DNA of 7,029 bases, taken from Gammaproteobacteria bacterium (GTDB lineage: Bacteria > Pseudomonadota > Gammaproteobacteria > Enterobacterales > Psychrobiaceae). Both the position numbers and the translations under genes were made by a program. Numbering within the stretch: the stretch's first letter is position 1; each line of letters starts with the position of its first letter. The stretch is from contig JABSRS010000174.1 of assembly GCA_013214885.1 (NCBI GenBank), forward strand, positions 1 to 7,029, given 5' to 3'. Below the pieces are notes generated by a model. That model searched no databases. It had not been told where the DNA came from and saw only the letters and a program-made list of their open reading frames with translations. Shown piece by piece: positions 1 through 7,029 of this stretch.

Positions 1-104
1 GAGAGTTAGCGTTTTTCATCAACGTCAATATCCTCTTTTGTGTCGAGTTGTGCCATTATCCTTTGTGCTGGCATCTTATCACGCAAGGTTTGGACTAGTT
101 TTAT

Positions 105-128
105 GGTAGCCGACCTATGTCGGCTACC
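105..128 (-). terminator. strong hairpin after the chemoreceptor gene, possible terminator without U tract
   Basis: A perfect 10-bp inverted repeat, GGTAGCCGAC / GTCGGCTACC, encloses a 4-base loop (CTAT). On the minus strand it starts 7 nt after the TAG stop (136-138) of the chemoreceptor gene, where a transcript terminator is expected. The downstream flank on the minus strand reads ATAAAAC and on the plus strand TGGTTGAC, so neither direction has the U run of a classical intrinsic terminator. It may be a weak or factor-assisted terminator, or a 3' end-stabilising hairpin. The stem is certain; the function is inferred from position. Confidence 0.55.
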
Positions 129-135
129 TGGTTGA

Positions 136-2076
136 CTAAACTTTAAAGTGACCAATATTAGTATTCATGTCATCGGCAACTAGTTTCAAGCTATTATTAG
201 CAAGATTGAGGTTTTCGACACTGATTGAACTTTGTTGGTAACTCGCCTGAATATCTGACACGTTACGATTTATTTCATTAACCGTATTGTGCTGCTGCTC
301 TGTTGCTACCGCGGTGTGAGTATTCATTTCATTAATTTTAATCGACTGGTCAGAAATCATTTCAAATAATTGAGTGACTTGACCAAACTCTTCAACCACA
401 CTTAATGCGTATTTTTGACTCTCTTCCATAATAACTACCGCATTACAGGTGTCATTTTGGAGCTTTTCAATCACGGCATTGATTTGTTGAGTTGAATCTT
501 GAGTTTGTTTTGCTAAATTTCTCACCTCATCAGCCACCACAGCAAACCCACGGCCTTGCTCACCAGCTCGTGCTGCCTCTATCGCAGCGTTAAGGGCTAG
601 CAGGTTTGTTTGTTCTGCCACGCCTTTGATCACGTCAAGCACCGAACCAATTTGTTCGCTATCGCGTGCGAGATTAGAAATAACGTCCATCGATTGATTG
701 ATTTTTTCGACCAGTGCTGCCATCGCATTTTGGGCGTCTTGTGCTAAGGCTTTGCCTTGCACCACCGATTGAGTTGAATCTTTGGTTAAGGTTGATGCTT
801 CTAAAGAGTTTCTTGCGACATCGGCAATTGACGATTCCATTTCGTTGACCGCTGTGGCAACCATTTCAATTTGCTGCATACCATTATTTATTTCAGATCT
901 AACGGTATCGGACTCACTTTGCACACAACTAATTGAATCGGTGAGCTGTCCTGTAGCACTTCGTACGCTGGTGACTAGTAATAAAAGATTATTGAGCATA
1001 TTGTTAAAAGAAAGGGCGACGAGGCCAAGCTCATCTTCGCTTTGTTGCTCTGCTCTAACCGTTAAGTCAGCATTTTTTTCAATATTAACCATTGCATTAT
1101 TCAAATTTGATAATTGATTGATAATGCTATTGATAATGACGGAGGCCAGATAGATCGATACTGCAAAGGTAACCAGACATCCAATCACCAGCTCAATTAA
1201 ATGTTTTTGAGCCAAACTGTGATCATTTAATGCTGTCTGTTGCAAATCCTGAGCTAGCTTATCTTCAACTATTTTTAGTAAATTAATCCGCTCGGTTGCC
1301 ATCTTAAACCATAGTGCTGGTTCGACCCCAAAGCCACTATCTTTAGATAACACTAATTGCCTGAATTGATCAACTTTATCAATCGCAGGGCCTTTAACCG
1401 TACTGTTGTATAACGCTTTTTGTTCTTTACGTGCGAAGTTGGTGAAATTTTTCAGGTAAATATTTTGTTCACTCAGCAATGTGATAAAACGAAACTTTAT
1501 ATTGCCAGTGAATTTGTCTTGGGCAAATACGGCACTGATCACCGCTCGTTCAACCCCACTACGTTCTTTACTTTGTAAAAAATAAACGTAGGCGGCGGCT
1601 CTATTTACAATATCAAGAGAATTACCAGCTTTGATAATAAGTTCAAAAAAATTGAGCATAATTGAGTTTTGAGAGGTGTAATAGCTTAATGCATCATTGA
1701 GTGAAATCTCTAAACTGGATATTTGTAGACGCCGCTGAGCTAACAGATTTAAAGAATTAGCTATCTGAGATGTTTTACTAATAAAGTTGGCATTTTTATA
1801 ATCTGCTGGATAATTGGCAATGCTTATTTTGTAATCAACTAATGCAGCATCAGTAACTTGACGTTGTTGTTTTAGCTGATTAAGAATCTTGGTGCCATTT
1901 GAACCGAGATAGCCTGCCGTTAATCCACGCTCTTTTTGTAATTCATGGACCAGTTTACTGGCCGAAATTCCTACTGAAGTTAATTCGGCAACATGGCCAC
2001 TTGAGTCAAAGGCTTTGATGTTTTGGATTAAAGTAACAATACTAAAAATAATAATTAGTAGCATTGGTAGGGACAA
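136..2076 (-). CDS. NIT-domain methyl-accepting chemotaxis protein (true N-terminus out of frame)
   Basis: This is a membrane chemoreceptor that passes ligand binding to the CheA/CheW kinase complex. As read it has 646 residues from a TTG codon at 2074-2076; residue numbers below use that frame. A first membrane segment (about 4-20) is followed by a periplasmic NIT-type helical domain (about 40-285), with the family motif [10 protein letters not shown] at 42-51 and ERSGVERA at 171-178. A second membrane segment (about 292-314), HAMP (about 312-370) and the signalling domain follow. The highly conserved hairpin tip, [20 protein letters not shown], spans 488-507 and continues with [15 protein letters not shown]. 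There is no CheR-binding NWETF-type tail; the protein ends HFKV. NIT domains sense nitrate/nitrite in NasR, but the ligand here is inferred. Neither the TTG nor the ATG at 2062-2064 has a ribosome binding site. The better start at 2126 lies in another frame; inserting one A near 2094-2097 would give a normal 663-residue receptor beginning [14 protein letters not shown]. The class is certain; the start and intactness are doubtful. Confidence 0.9.
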   Translation of the reverse strand: MSLPMLLIIIFSIVTLIQNIKAFDSSGHVAELTSVGISASKLVHELQKERGLTAGYLGSNGTKILNQLKQQRQVTDAALVDYKISIANYPADYKNANFISKTSQIANSLNLLAQRRLQISSLEISLNDALSYYTSQNSIMLNFFELIIKAGNSLDIVNRAAAYVYFLQSKERSGVERAVISAVFAQDKFTGNIKFRFITLLSEQNIYLKNFTNFARKEQKALYNSTVKGPAIDKVDQFRQLVLSKDSGFGVEPALWFKMATERINLLKIVEDKLAQDLQQTALNDHSLAQKHLIELVIGCLVTFAVSIYLASVIINSIINQLSNLNNAMVNIEKNADLTVRAEQQSEDELGLVALSFNNMLNNLLLLVTSVRSATGQLTDSISCVQSESDTVRSEINNGMQQIEMVATAVNEMESSIADVARNSLEASTLTKDSTQSVVQGKALAQDAQNAMAALVEKINQSMDVISNLARDSEQIGSVLDVIKGVAEQTNLLALNAAIEAARAGEQGRGFAVVADEVRNLAKQTQDSTQQINAVIEKLQNDTCNAVVIMEESQKYALSVVEEFGQVTQLFEMISDQSIKINEMNTHTAVATEQQHNTVNEINRNVSDIQASYQQSSISVENLNLANNSLKLVADDMNTNIGHFKV

Positions 2077-2084
2077 AATTAAGA

Positions 2085-2126
2085 TTAACTTTGTTTTACG
2101 GAATAATTACTGAGAATTCTCTTCAT
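2085..2126 (-). other. out-of-frame N-terminal segment of the chemoreceptor
   Basis: ATG at 2124-2126 reads [13 protein letters not shown] and then TAA at 2085-2087. [11 protein letters not shown] resembles the short basic cytoplasmic N-terminus (ending SVxTKL) that precedes the first membrane helix in many chemoreceptors. The body frame reads [11 protein letters not shown] over the same bases. The two join perfectly if the AAAA run at 2094-2097 had one more A, or if the ribosome slipped back by one on it. The ATG has a good ribosome binding site (2133-2137) and a suitable promoter upstream, which marks it as the natural start. The segment is therefore part of the receptor gene, disconnected by a real one-base deletion, a sequencing or assembly error, or frameshifting. 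Confidence 0.7.
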
Positions 2127-2132
2127 TAGTAG

Positions 2133-2137
2133 ACCTC
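2133..2137 (-). promoter_or_regulatory. ribosome binding site for the chemoreceptor start at 2126
   Basis: On the minus strand GAGGT lies 6 nt before the ATG at 2124-2126, a good Shine-Dalgarno match at good spacing. It decides the start in favour of 2126. An earlier ATG at 2137-2139 overlaps this site and its frame, although it is the body frame, hits TAA at 2107-2109 after ten codons. No comparable site precedes the TTG at 2076 or the ATG at 2064. Confidence 0.7.
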
Positions 2138-2156
2138 ATTTCTAAAGCAATTATTA

Positions 2157-2162
2157 ATTATG
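2157..2162 (-). promoter_or_regulatory. candidate -10 element of the chemoreceptor promoter
   Basis: The minus strand carries CATAAT here (5 of 6 with TATAAT). A start point near 2150-2151 would give a 5' leader of about 25 nt before the ATG at 2126. The matching -35 position (2180-2185, TGTTAA) is poor, as expected for an activator-dependent promoter, and the FNR-type box at 2186-2199 lies where such an activator should bind. This is inferred from sequence only. Confidence 0.45.
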
Positions 2163-2185
2163 CAACCGATGTATAAGTTTTAACA

Positions 2186-2199
2186 TTGATATAAATCAA
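2186..2199. promoter_or_regulatory. FNR-type box (TTGAT-N4-ATCAA)
   Basis: TTGATATAAATCAA matches both half-sites of the FNR/Anr consensus exactly, with the 4-bp spacer. Its centre (2192.5) is 41.5-42.5 bp upstream of the start point (2150-2151) predicted for the minus-strand chemoreceptor, the classical class II activating position. It is about 470 bp from gltB, so the chemoreceptor is the likelier target. The right half runs into a short ATCA tandem repeat (to 2208) that offers additional half-sites. FNR-family proteins respond to oxygen loss, or in some paralogues to nitric oxide; which one binds cannot be told from the site. Confidence 0.6.
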
Positions 2200-2262
2200 T
2201 CAATCAATAGCCATTTGAAAGTCAGTGAATTGGCGCGCTGTGAATTGTTATGCAGGTAAGTG

Positions 2263-2278
2263 TTTACGCTTACGTAAG
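2263..2278. promoter_or_regulatory. palindromic TTTACG/CGTAA element, unknown regulator
   Basis: The element TTTACGCTTACGTAAG contains TTACG-N4-CGTAA (2264-2277) and an overlapping perfect 10-bp palindrome CTTACGTAAG (2269-2278). Palindromes this close usually mark a dimeric regulator. From memory the pattern resembles operators of the MerR-family regulator LiuR of gammaproteobacteria, but neither neighbour belongs to the branched-chain amino acid degradation genes LiuR controls, so that identity is weak. It lies about 400 bp from gltB and 137 bp from the chemoreceptor ATG. Confidence 0.3.
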
Positions 2279-2387
2279 GTGATAAATAAAGTTTAACCTT
2301 TACTTAACATTACTTCGCGCCCCATGGTTGCTCCCGGCTTGGTTGTTGCGTTTTTTATATTTGTGTTAATTTTTTGTGATGTCGGTG

Positions 2388-2425
2388 TGTTGCTATATAT
2401 TCAGATACTTGCATATATATTCATA
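2388..2425. promoter_or_regulatory. tandem ArgR-like boxes upstream of gltB
   Basis: TGCATATATATTCA (2410-2423) matches the ARG-box core TGAATWWWWATTCA at 13 of 14 positions. TTGCTATATATTCA (2390-2403) matches at 11 of 14. The two cores are 20 bp apart, which as 18-bp boxes leaves a 2-bp gap, close to the 2-3 bp typical of ArgR operator pairs. ArgR with arginine is a known regulator of gltBDF in E. coli, so the placement before gltB makes sense. The AT-rich background makes chance matches possible, and the weaker box is only suggestive. Confidence 0.4.
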
Positions 2426-2428
2426 AAT

Positions 2429-2443
2429 TGATTGACTCAATCA
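2429..2443. promoter_or_regulatory. perfect 15-bp palindrome over the presumed gltB -35
   Basis: TGATTGA-C-TCAATCA is a perfect palindrome around a single central C. It overlaps the candidate -35 hexamer TTGACT (2432-2437), a position typical of a repressor operator. It is not an FNR box, because its half-sites do not have the TTGAT-N4-ATCAA arrangement. The binding protein is unknown. Confidence 0.4.
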
Positions 2444-2460
2444 TGTTTTCTGGGTAATTT
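2432..2460 (+). promoter_or_regulatory. candidate gltB promoter
   Basis: TTGACT (2432-2437, 5 of 6 with the -35 consensus) is followed after exactly 17 bp by TAATTT (2455-2460, a poor -10). The start point would be near 2467, leaving a leader of about 200 nt before gltB. An alternative is the extended -10 pattern TGCTATATA at 2391-2399, which would place the ArgR-like boxes directly on the promoter. The choice cannot be made from sequence alone. Confidence 0.3.
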
Positions 2461-2653
2461 GATTGGCTGCTTAAGTTGATGATTTTTGTTAATGACGTAA
2501 CGCCTTAAAAAACTCAGTAGAAGTTTGGTGTTTATTGTCTGCGAAATTCTAAATTCTATTCTGATGGATCAGTTGTTTGTACTTAATGCATTGAAAATAA
2601 ATGGCTTAAATTAGCAGGTTGGAATTGGCTAATAGCAATTAGTTTGATGATAT

Positions 2654-2657
2654 AGGA
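2654..2657 (+). promoter_or_regulatory. ribosome binding site of gltB
   Basis: AGGA sits 7 nt before the ATG at 2665-2667. An in-frame TAG at 2653-2655 shows that no earlier start is possible. The next ATG (2674) would have a spacing of 16 nt and is less likely. Confidence 0.7.
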
Positions 2658-2664
2658 ATTAGCA

Positions 2665-5600
2665 ATGAATGATATGAGCAAGAAATCTCAAGGCCTGTAC
2701 CGCGCCGAGTTCGAACATGACAGTTGTGGTATCGGTTTTGTCGCCAACCTTAAAGGTAAAAAATCCCACGAGATTATTAAAAATGCACTCACCATGTTGA
2801 GCTGTATGGAGCATCGTGGCGGCACTGGCTTTGATGTTAAAAGTGGTGATGGCGCAGGTATTCTGATTCAGATCCCCCATGACTTATTGTCCCAAGAAAC
2901 TGAGAAACTTGGTTTTACCATACCTTCTGCCGGAGAATATGGTGTTGGGATGATATTTTTCCCGCAGCAAGTTGAGCAGGGCGAAGCTTGTCGAAAAATA
3001 TTAAACAAAAATATTAGTGAGTTAGGGTTATCCCTGCTGGGTTACCGTAGTGTTCCTGGTGATAACTCGATGCTGGGTGCGGCTTCACTAGAGACTGAGC
3101 CAAATATTGAGCAAGTATTTATTGCTAAACCAGCCGATTTGTCGGCGCAAGAGTTTGAGCGTAAATTATTTGTATTGCGTAAATACACCTCGCATACCAT
3201 TAATGCCACTATCGCAAAAGAGCGTGATGAGTTTTATGTTACGTCGATGTCATCGACTAAGATTGTCTACAAAGGGCAATTTACCACTGCGCAAGTTCGT
3301 CAATATTATCTAGATTTGCAAGACCAGCGTACTATTTCTGGCATGGCGATGTTCCATTCGCGCTTCTCGACTAATACCTTTCCGGCATGGCGCCGGGCGC
3401 AGCCATTTCGCTATATCGCTCACAACGGTGAAATTAACACCGTACGCGGTAACATTAATTGGATGAACGCTCGTGAAGCGCTATTTTCATCGGTTAATTT
3501 CAGCGACGCTGAATTAAAAATGTTAAACCCTGTTTGTAATAGTGATAACTCAGACTCGGCCAATCTTGATATGGCGATTGAGTTATTGGTATTAAGTGGC
3601 CGCTCGCTAGCTCAAGTGATGATGATGATGGTGCCAGAGGCATGGCAGACACAAGCAGATATGGATGCTACCAAGCGTGCATTCTACGAGTACTATGCTT
3701 GTATTATGGAGCCGTGGGATGGCCCTGCATCACTATCGTTTACCGATGGCAATGTGATTGGAGCCACGCTTGACCGTAATGGTTTACGACCTTCACGTTA
3801 CTTGTTAACCCAAGATGGCACGTTAATCATGGGCTCGGAAACGGGCGCATTGTGTGTTGATCAATCAACCGTGGTTGAAAAGGGTCGCTTGCAACCTGGC
3901 AAAATCTTTATTGCCGATCTTAAGCAAGGGCGGATCATCAGTGATGACGAAGTTAAGCAACAAGTCAGCTCAGCTCAACCCTATGGTCAGTGGTTGACTC
4001 AAAATAAAATAGAATTAGCCCAATTACCAGTGCCGACGGCCTCAGTCGCTCAGCCACCGTTGGCGCAGTTACGTAAAATGCAAAAAGCCTTTGGTTACAC
4101 CAACGAAGATTTAAACTTAGTGCTTGCAGGGATGGTCGGGACATCGAAAGAGCCATTGGGCGCGATGGGCACCGATACGCCATTGGCGGTACTATCAGAT
4201 CGTCCACAGCAGTTATCACACTATTTTAAGCAATTATTTGCACAGGTAACTAACCCACCAATCGATCCAATTCGAGAAGAGTTGGTGATGTCATTGCGTG
4301 GTTATGTCGGTAAATCATTAAATTTACTCGAGGAAACAGCGGCGCATTGTCATAAGGTCGAAATCGATCAGCCAGTGCTAACTAACGAGCAATTGCGCAA
4401 GTTACAACATATCGACAATGATCATCTGCAATCGAAAACTATTAGCATTACTTTTAAGGCGAGTGGCCAAAAAGGCGCGCTTAAAAAAGCCCTAGATCGG
4501 GTTTGTTTATACGCTAAAAATGCGGTTGAAGATGGTTACGCTATTTTAATTTTGAGTGACCGTGATGTTGATAGTGACCACGTCGCTATCCCGTCAGTGC
4601 TTGCCACTGCTGCGGTTCACCATTATCTAATTCGCGAAAAACTACGCTCATACACTGATATTATTCTTGAATCTGCTGATATTCGCGAGACGCACCATTT
4701 TGCAACCGTTATCGGTTATGGCGCTGCGGCGGTTAACCCATACTTAGCATTAGAAAGCATGTTTGAGCTGCGTGATGAAGATGTCATTGATGCTAAGTTA
4801 ACTAACGAACAAATTACCGCCAAGTACACTAACGCGGTTGGTAGCGGTCTATTGAAAACCTTCTCTAAGATGGGTATTTCGACGCTGCAATCATATCTTG
4901 GTGCCCAAGTGTTTGAAGCGTTAGGCATTAATTCAGAAGTTATCGAACAATACTTTACTGGCACGGTAAGTCGGATCCAAGGTTTGAGCCTTGACCAAAT
5001 TGCCCAAGAAGCACTACTGCGTCATCGTGAAGGTTTCCCTGAAGCTGATCGCATTGCAATTGAAAACTTGCTCCCGACAGGTGGTGAATATTCGTGGCGT
5101 CACGATGGCGAGCGCCATCTGTTTAGTCCAACGGTTATTCGTTTATTGCAACACTCAACGGCCAGCAATGATCCTAAGCAGTTTAAGCAATATACCAAAA
5201 CGGTTGATGATCAAAGCAAAGATGCCTTTACCCTACGTGGTTTACTTGAATTTAGTAGCGACCGTGTCTCAATTCCACTGAGTGAAGTTGAGCCGATTGA
5301 AAATATCTTTAAACGGTTTGCCTCGGGCGCGATGTCATTTGGTTCTATCTCGTGGGAAGCACACACCACACTAGCCATTGCAATGAACCGTATTGGCGGC
5401 AAGAGCAACAGCGGTGAGGGCGGTGAAGATCCAATTCGTTTCACGCCGTTGGAAAATGGCGACTCAATGAATTCGCGGATAAAGCAAGTAGCCTCTGGCC
5501 GTTTTGGGGTGACCAGCCATTACCTAACTAATGCCGACGAGTTACAAATTAAGATGGCGCAGGGTGCTAAGCCAGGCGAGGGCGGCCAGTTACCAGGCGA

Positions 5601-7029
5601 TAAAGTAGATGCCTGGATTGGCAAAACGCGTGGTTCTACTCCGGGTGTTGGCTTAATTTCGCCACCGCCACATCACGATATTTACTCGATTGAAGATTTA
5701 TCACAGCTAATTTTCGATCTTAAAAACGCCAACCGTGACGCGCGAATTAACGTTAAGTTAGTCTCGGAAGCGGGTGTTGGTACGATTGCATCGGGCGTAT
5801 GTAAAGCCTATGCCGATGTAGTATTAATTGCTGGTCATGATGGTGGCACTGGTGCATCACCGCTTAGTTCGATTAAACACACGGGGTTACCGTGGGAATT
5901 AGGTTTGGCTGAAACTCACCAAACATTAGTGCGCAACAAGCTACGTAGCCGGATTACGGTGCAAACCGATGGTCAGCTTAAAACGCCACGTGACTTAGCC
6001 ATCGCAACACTACTTGGCGCCGAAGAATACGGCATGGCAACCACAGCCCTAGTGGTTGAAGGTTGTATCATGATGCGTAAATGTCACTTAAACACTTGCC
6101 CAGTTGGTATCGCAACACAAGACAAAGGCTTGCGCGATCGTTTCACTGGCCGTGCCGATATTTTAGTTAACTTCTTTACCATGATGGCTGAAGGTTTACG
6201 TGAAATCATGGCTGAGCTTGGCTTTAAGAGCATTAATGACATGGTCGGTCAGACTCAATGTCTTAAGCAACGTGATGATGTTGATCATTGGAAATATAGT
6301 GGAGTTGATTTAACGCCATTATTACACAAGGCTGACACTGAAGAGGGTGAGACGCTTTATAGCTCAATTGAGCAAAAGCACCTGATTGACGATATTATTG
6401 ACCGCGCAATGATTAAAGATGCTCAAGATGCACTTGATAATCAGCAATCGGTTGAACTTGAATACGATGTGGTTAATACCAACCGCAGCGTTGGCGCAAT
6501 GATTTCCAATGACATTTCGAAGAAATACCAAGCGCAAGGTTTACCAGAGAACACTATCAAGGTGAAGTTTAACGGCTCAGCCGGACAAAGCTTTGGTTGT
6601 TTCTCGGCTAAAGGGTTGCGTTTTGAGCTTGAAGGCGATGCCAATGATTACTTCGGCAAAGGACTCTCGGGCGCAAATTTAGTTGTTTACCCAAGTAAGC
6701 ATGCGAGATTCTCACCCCGTGACAATATCATCATTGGTAACGTTGCCTTCTTTGGCGCCACAGCTGGCAGCGCGTTTATTCGTGGCGTCGCTGGCGAGCG
6801 ATTCTGCGTGCGTAACTCAGGCGCAACAGCGGTGGTCGAAGGGGTTGGCGATCACGGTTGTGAATACATGACTGGTGGTAAAGCGATTATCCTCGGCAGT
6901 ACAGGCCGTAATTTCGCAGCTGGTATGAGCGGTGGTATCGCTTATGTCCTCGACGAAGCCGGTGATTTTATCGATAAGCGTTGTAATACTGAACTTGTTG
7001 CTTTTGACCCAATCGATACCGCTGAAGAA
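2665..7029 (+). CDS. gltB: glutamate synthase large subunit, 3' end cut by the window
   Basis: This is the large (alpha) subunit of glutamate synthase, which makes two glutamates from glutamine and 2-oxoglutarate in the cytoplasm and completes the GS-GOGAT ammonia assimilation route. All 1455 codons present are open. Residues 1-20 form a short propeptide, and Cys21 (DSCGIGFVA) is the nucleophile of the class II glutaminase domain (21 to about 430), with R233, the HNGEI oxyanion motif at 253-257 and D297. The central domain (about 480-780) contains QVTNPPIDPIRE (527-538). The FMN synthase domain (about 840-1200) contains SNSGEGGED (914-922), AQGAKPGEGGQLPGDK (965-980), SPPPHHD (999-1005) and GHDGGTGASP (1057-1066). 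The 3Fe-4S cluster cysteines are C1134, C1140 and C1145 (C-x5-C-x4-C). The GXGXG beta-helix domain begins near 1270. By comparison with E. coli about 50-80 residues are missing. Motifs such as MEHRGGTG and CHLNTCPVGIATQ look closer to Bacillus/Bacteroidetes GltB than to E. coli GltB. The NADPH-oxidising partner gltD is expected just downstream, outside the window. Confidence 0.97.
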   Translation, partial: MNDMSKKSQGLYRAEFEHDSCGIGFVANLKGKKSHEIIKNALTMLSCMEHRGGTGFDVKSGDGAGILIQIPHDLLSQETEKLGFTIPSAGEYGVGMIFFPQQVEQGEACRKILNKNISELGLSLLGYRSVPGDNSMLGAASLETEPNIEQVFIAKPADLSAQEFERKLFVLRKYTSHTINATIAKERDEFYVTSMSSTKIVYKGQFTTAQVRQYYLDLQDQRTISGMAMFHSRFSTNTFPAWRRAQPFRYIAHNGEINTVRGNINWMNAREALFSSVNFSDAELKMLNPVCNSDNSDSANLDMAIELLVLSGRSLAQVMMMMVPEAWQTQADMDATKRAFYEYYACIMEPWDGPASLSFTDGNVIGATLDRNGLRPSRYLLTQDGTLIMGSETGALCVDQSTVVEKGRLQPGKIFIADLKQGRIISDDEVKQQVSSAQPYGQWLTQNKIELAQLPVPTASVAQPPLAQLRKMQKAFGYTNEDLNLVLAGMVGTSKEPLGAMGTDTPLAVLSDRPQQLSHYFKQLFAQVTNPPIDPIREELVMSLRGYVGKSLNLLEETAAHCHKVEIDQPVLTNEQLRKLQHIDNDHLQSKTISITFKASGQKGALKKALDRVCLYAKNAVEDGYAILILSDRDVDSDHVAIPSVLATAAVHHYLIREKLRSYTDIILESADIRETHHFATVIGYGAAAVNPYLALESMFELRDEDVIDAKLTNEQITAKYTNAVGSGLLKTFSKMGISTLQSYLGAQVFEALGINSEVIEQYFTGTVSRIQGLSLDQIAQEALLRHREGFPEADRIAIENLLPTGGEYSWRHDGERHLFSPTVIRLLQHSTASNDPKQFKQYTKTVDDQSKDAFTLRGLLEFSSDRVSIPLSEVEPIENIFKRFASGAMSFGSISWEAHTTLAIAMNRIGGKSNSGEGGEDPIRFTPLENGDSMNSRIKQVASGRFGVTSHYLTNADELQIKMAQGAKPGEGGQLPGDKVDAWIGKTRGSTPGVGLISPPPHHDIYSIEDLSQLIFDLKNANRDARINVKLVSEAGVGTIASGVCKAYADVVLIAGHDGGTGASPLSSIKHTGLPWELGLAETHQTLVRNKLRSRITVQTDGQLKTPRDLAIATLLGAEEYGMATTALVVEGCIMMRKCHLNTCPVGIATQDKGLRDRFTGRADILVNFFTMMAEGLREIMAELGFKSINDMVGQTQCLKQRDDVDHWKYSGVDLTPLLHKADTEEGETLYSSIEQKHLIDDIIDRAMIKDAQDALDNQQSVELEYDVVNTNRSVGAMISNDISKKYQAQGLPENTIKVKFNGSAGQSFGCFSAKGLRFELEGDANDYFGKGLSGANLVVYPSKHARFSPRDNIIIGNVAFFGATAGSAFIRGVAGERFCVRNSGATAVVEGVGDHGCEYMTGGKAIILGSTGRNFAAGMSGGIAYVLDEAGDFIDKRCNTELVAFDPIDTAEE

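Noticed and set aside
6..74. Minus-strand 22-codon ORF (MPAQRIMAQLDTKEDIDVDEKR) left of the chemoreceptor
   Set aside because: It is very short, has no clear ribosome binding site and no recognisable family. The upstream hairpin separates it from the chemoreceptor. It could be chance, so it is not listed as a gene.
2..109. Plus-strand open frame from the window edge to TAG at 107-109
   Set aside because: It has only 35 codons with no start and no family resemblance, and another frame is open nearly as long. There is no support for a real gene end.
782..1117. Plus-strand 111-codon ORF antisense to the chemoreceptor
   Set aside because: It is fully inside the conserved signalling and HAMP coding region on the other strand, has no ribosome binding site, and has a composition typical of an antisense shadow.
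2316..2356. GC-rich stretch followed by TTTTTT that looks like a terminator
   Set aside because: I could not pair the GC-rich bases into a convincing stem before the T run (the GGTTG copies are direct, not inverted), and no gene ends there.
2564..2614. Possible 16-codon leader peptide (MDQLFVLNALKINGLN) before gltB
   Set aside because: It has no Shine-Dalgarno sequence, no run of regulatory amino acid codons such as Arg, Gln or Glu, and no attenuator hairpin with a U tract after it.
3619..3630. Four consecutive ATG codons inside gltB that look like a microsatellite
   Set aside because: They encode MMMM (residues 319-322) just before VPEAW, a position that is naturally rich in hydrophobic and Met residues in this family. 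The run is short and in frame.

Overview
The window suggests a marine-type gammaproteobacterium, probably of the Alteromonadales or a nearby order (Shewanella, Colwellia, Psychromonas and Moritella style). This is inferred from moderate-to-low GC, an NIT-domain chemoreceptor, and FNR-like and ArgR-like operator patterns; no marker gene fixes the taxon.

Layout: positions 1-135 hold no assignable gene, only a strong hairpin (105-128) just beyond the end of the first gene. Positions 136-2126, minus strand, encode a methyl-accepting chemotaxis protein with an NIT (nitrate/nitrite-sensing type) periplasmic domain, HAMP and signalling domains. Its ribosome-binding-site-supported start at 2126 is out of frame with the main body by one base, at a run of four A. 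Positions 2127-2664 form a 538-bp divergent intergenic region rich in candidate regulatory sites. Positions 2665-7029, plus strand, encode the large subunit of glutamate synthase (gltB), which runs off the right edge and lacks only roughly the last 50-80 residues.

How it fits together: the chemoreceptor has an exact FNR-type box (2186-2199) centred about 41.5-42.5 bp upstream of the start point expected from its candidate -10. This fits anaerobic activation of a receptor that may sense nitrate or nitrite. The gltB side has a pair of ArgR-like boxes (2388-2425), a 15-bp perfect palindrome (2429-2443) covering a possible -35, and a leader of about 200 nt. ArgR control of gltB is known in E. coli, so an arginine/nitrogen input is plausible. 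The two genes appear functionally independent and share only the upstream region.

No new multi-gene system is visible. The most notable observations are the one-base frame break at the chemoreceptor start, the FNR-plus-NIT combination, and the ArgR-like pair before gltB.
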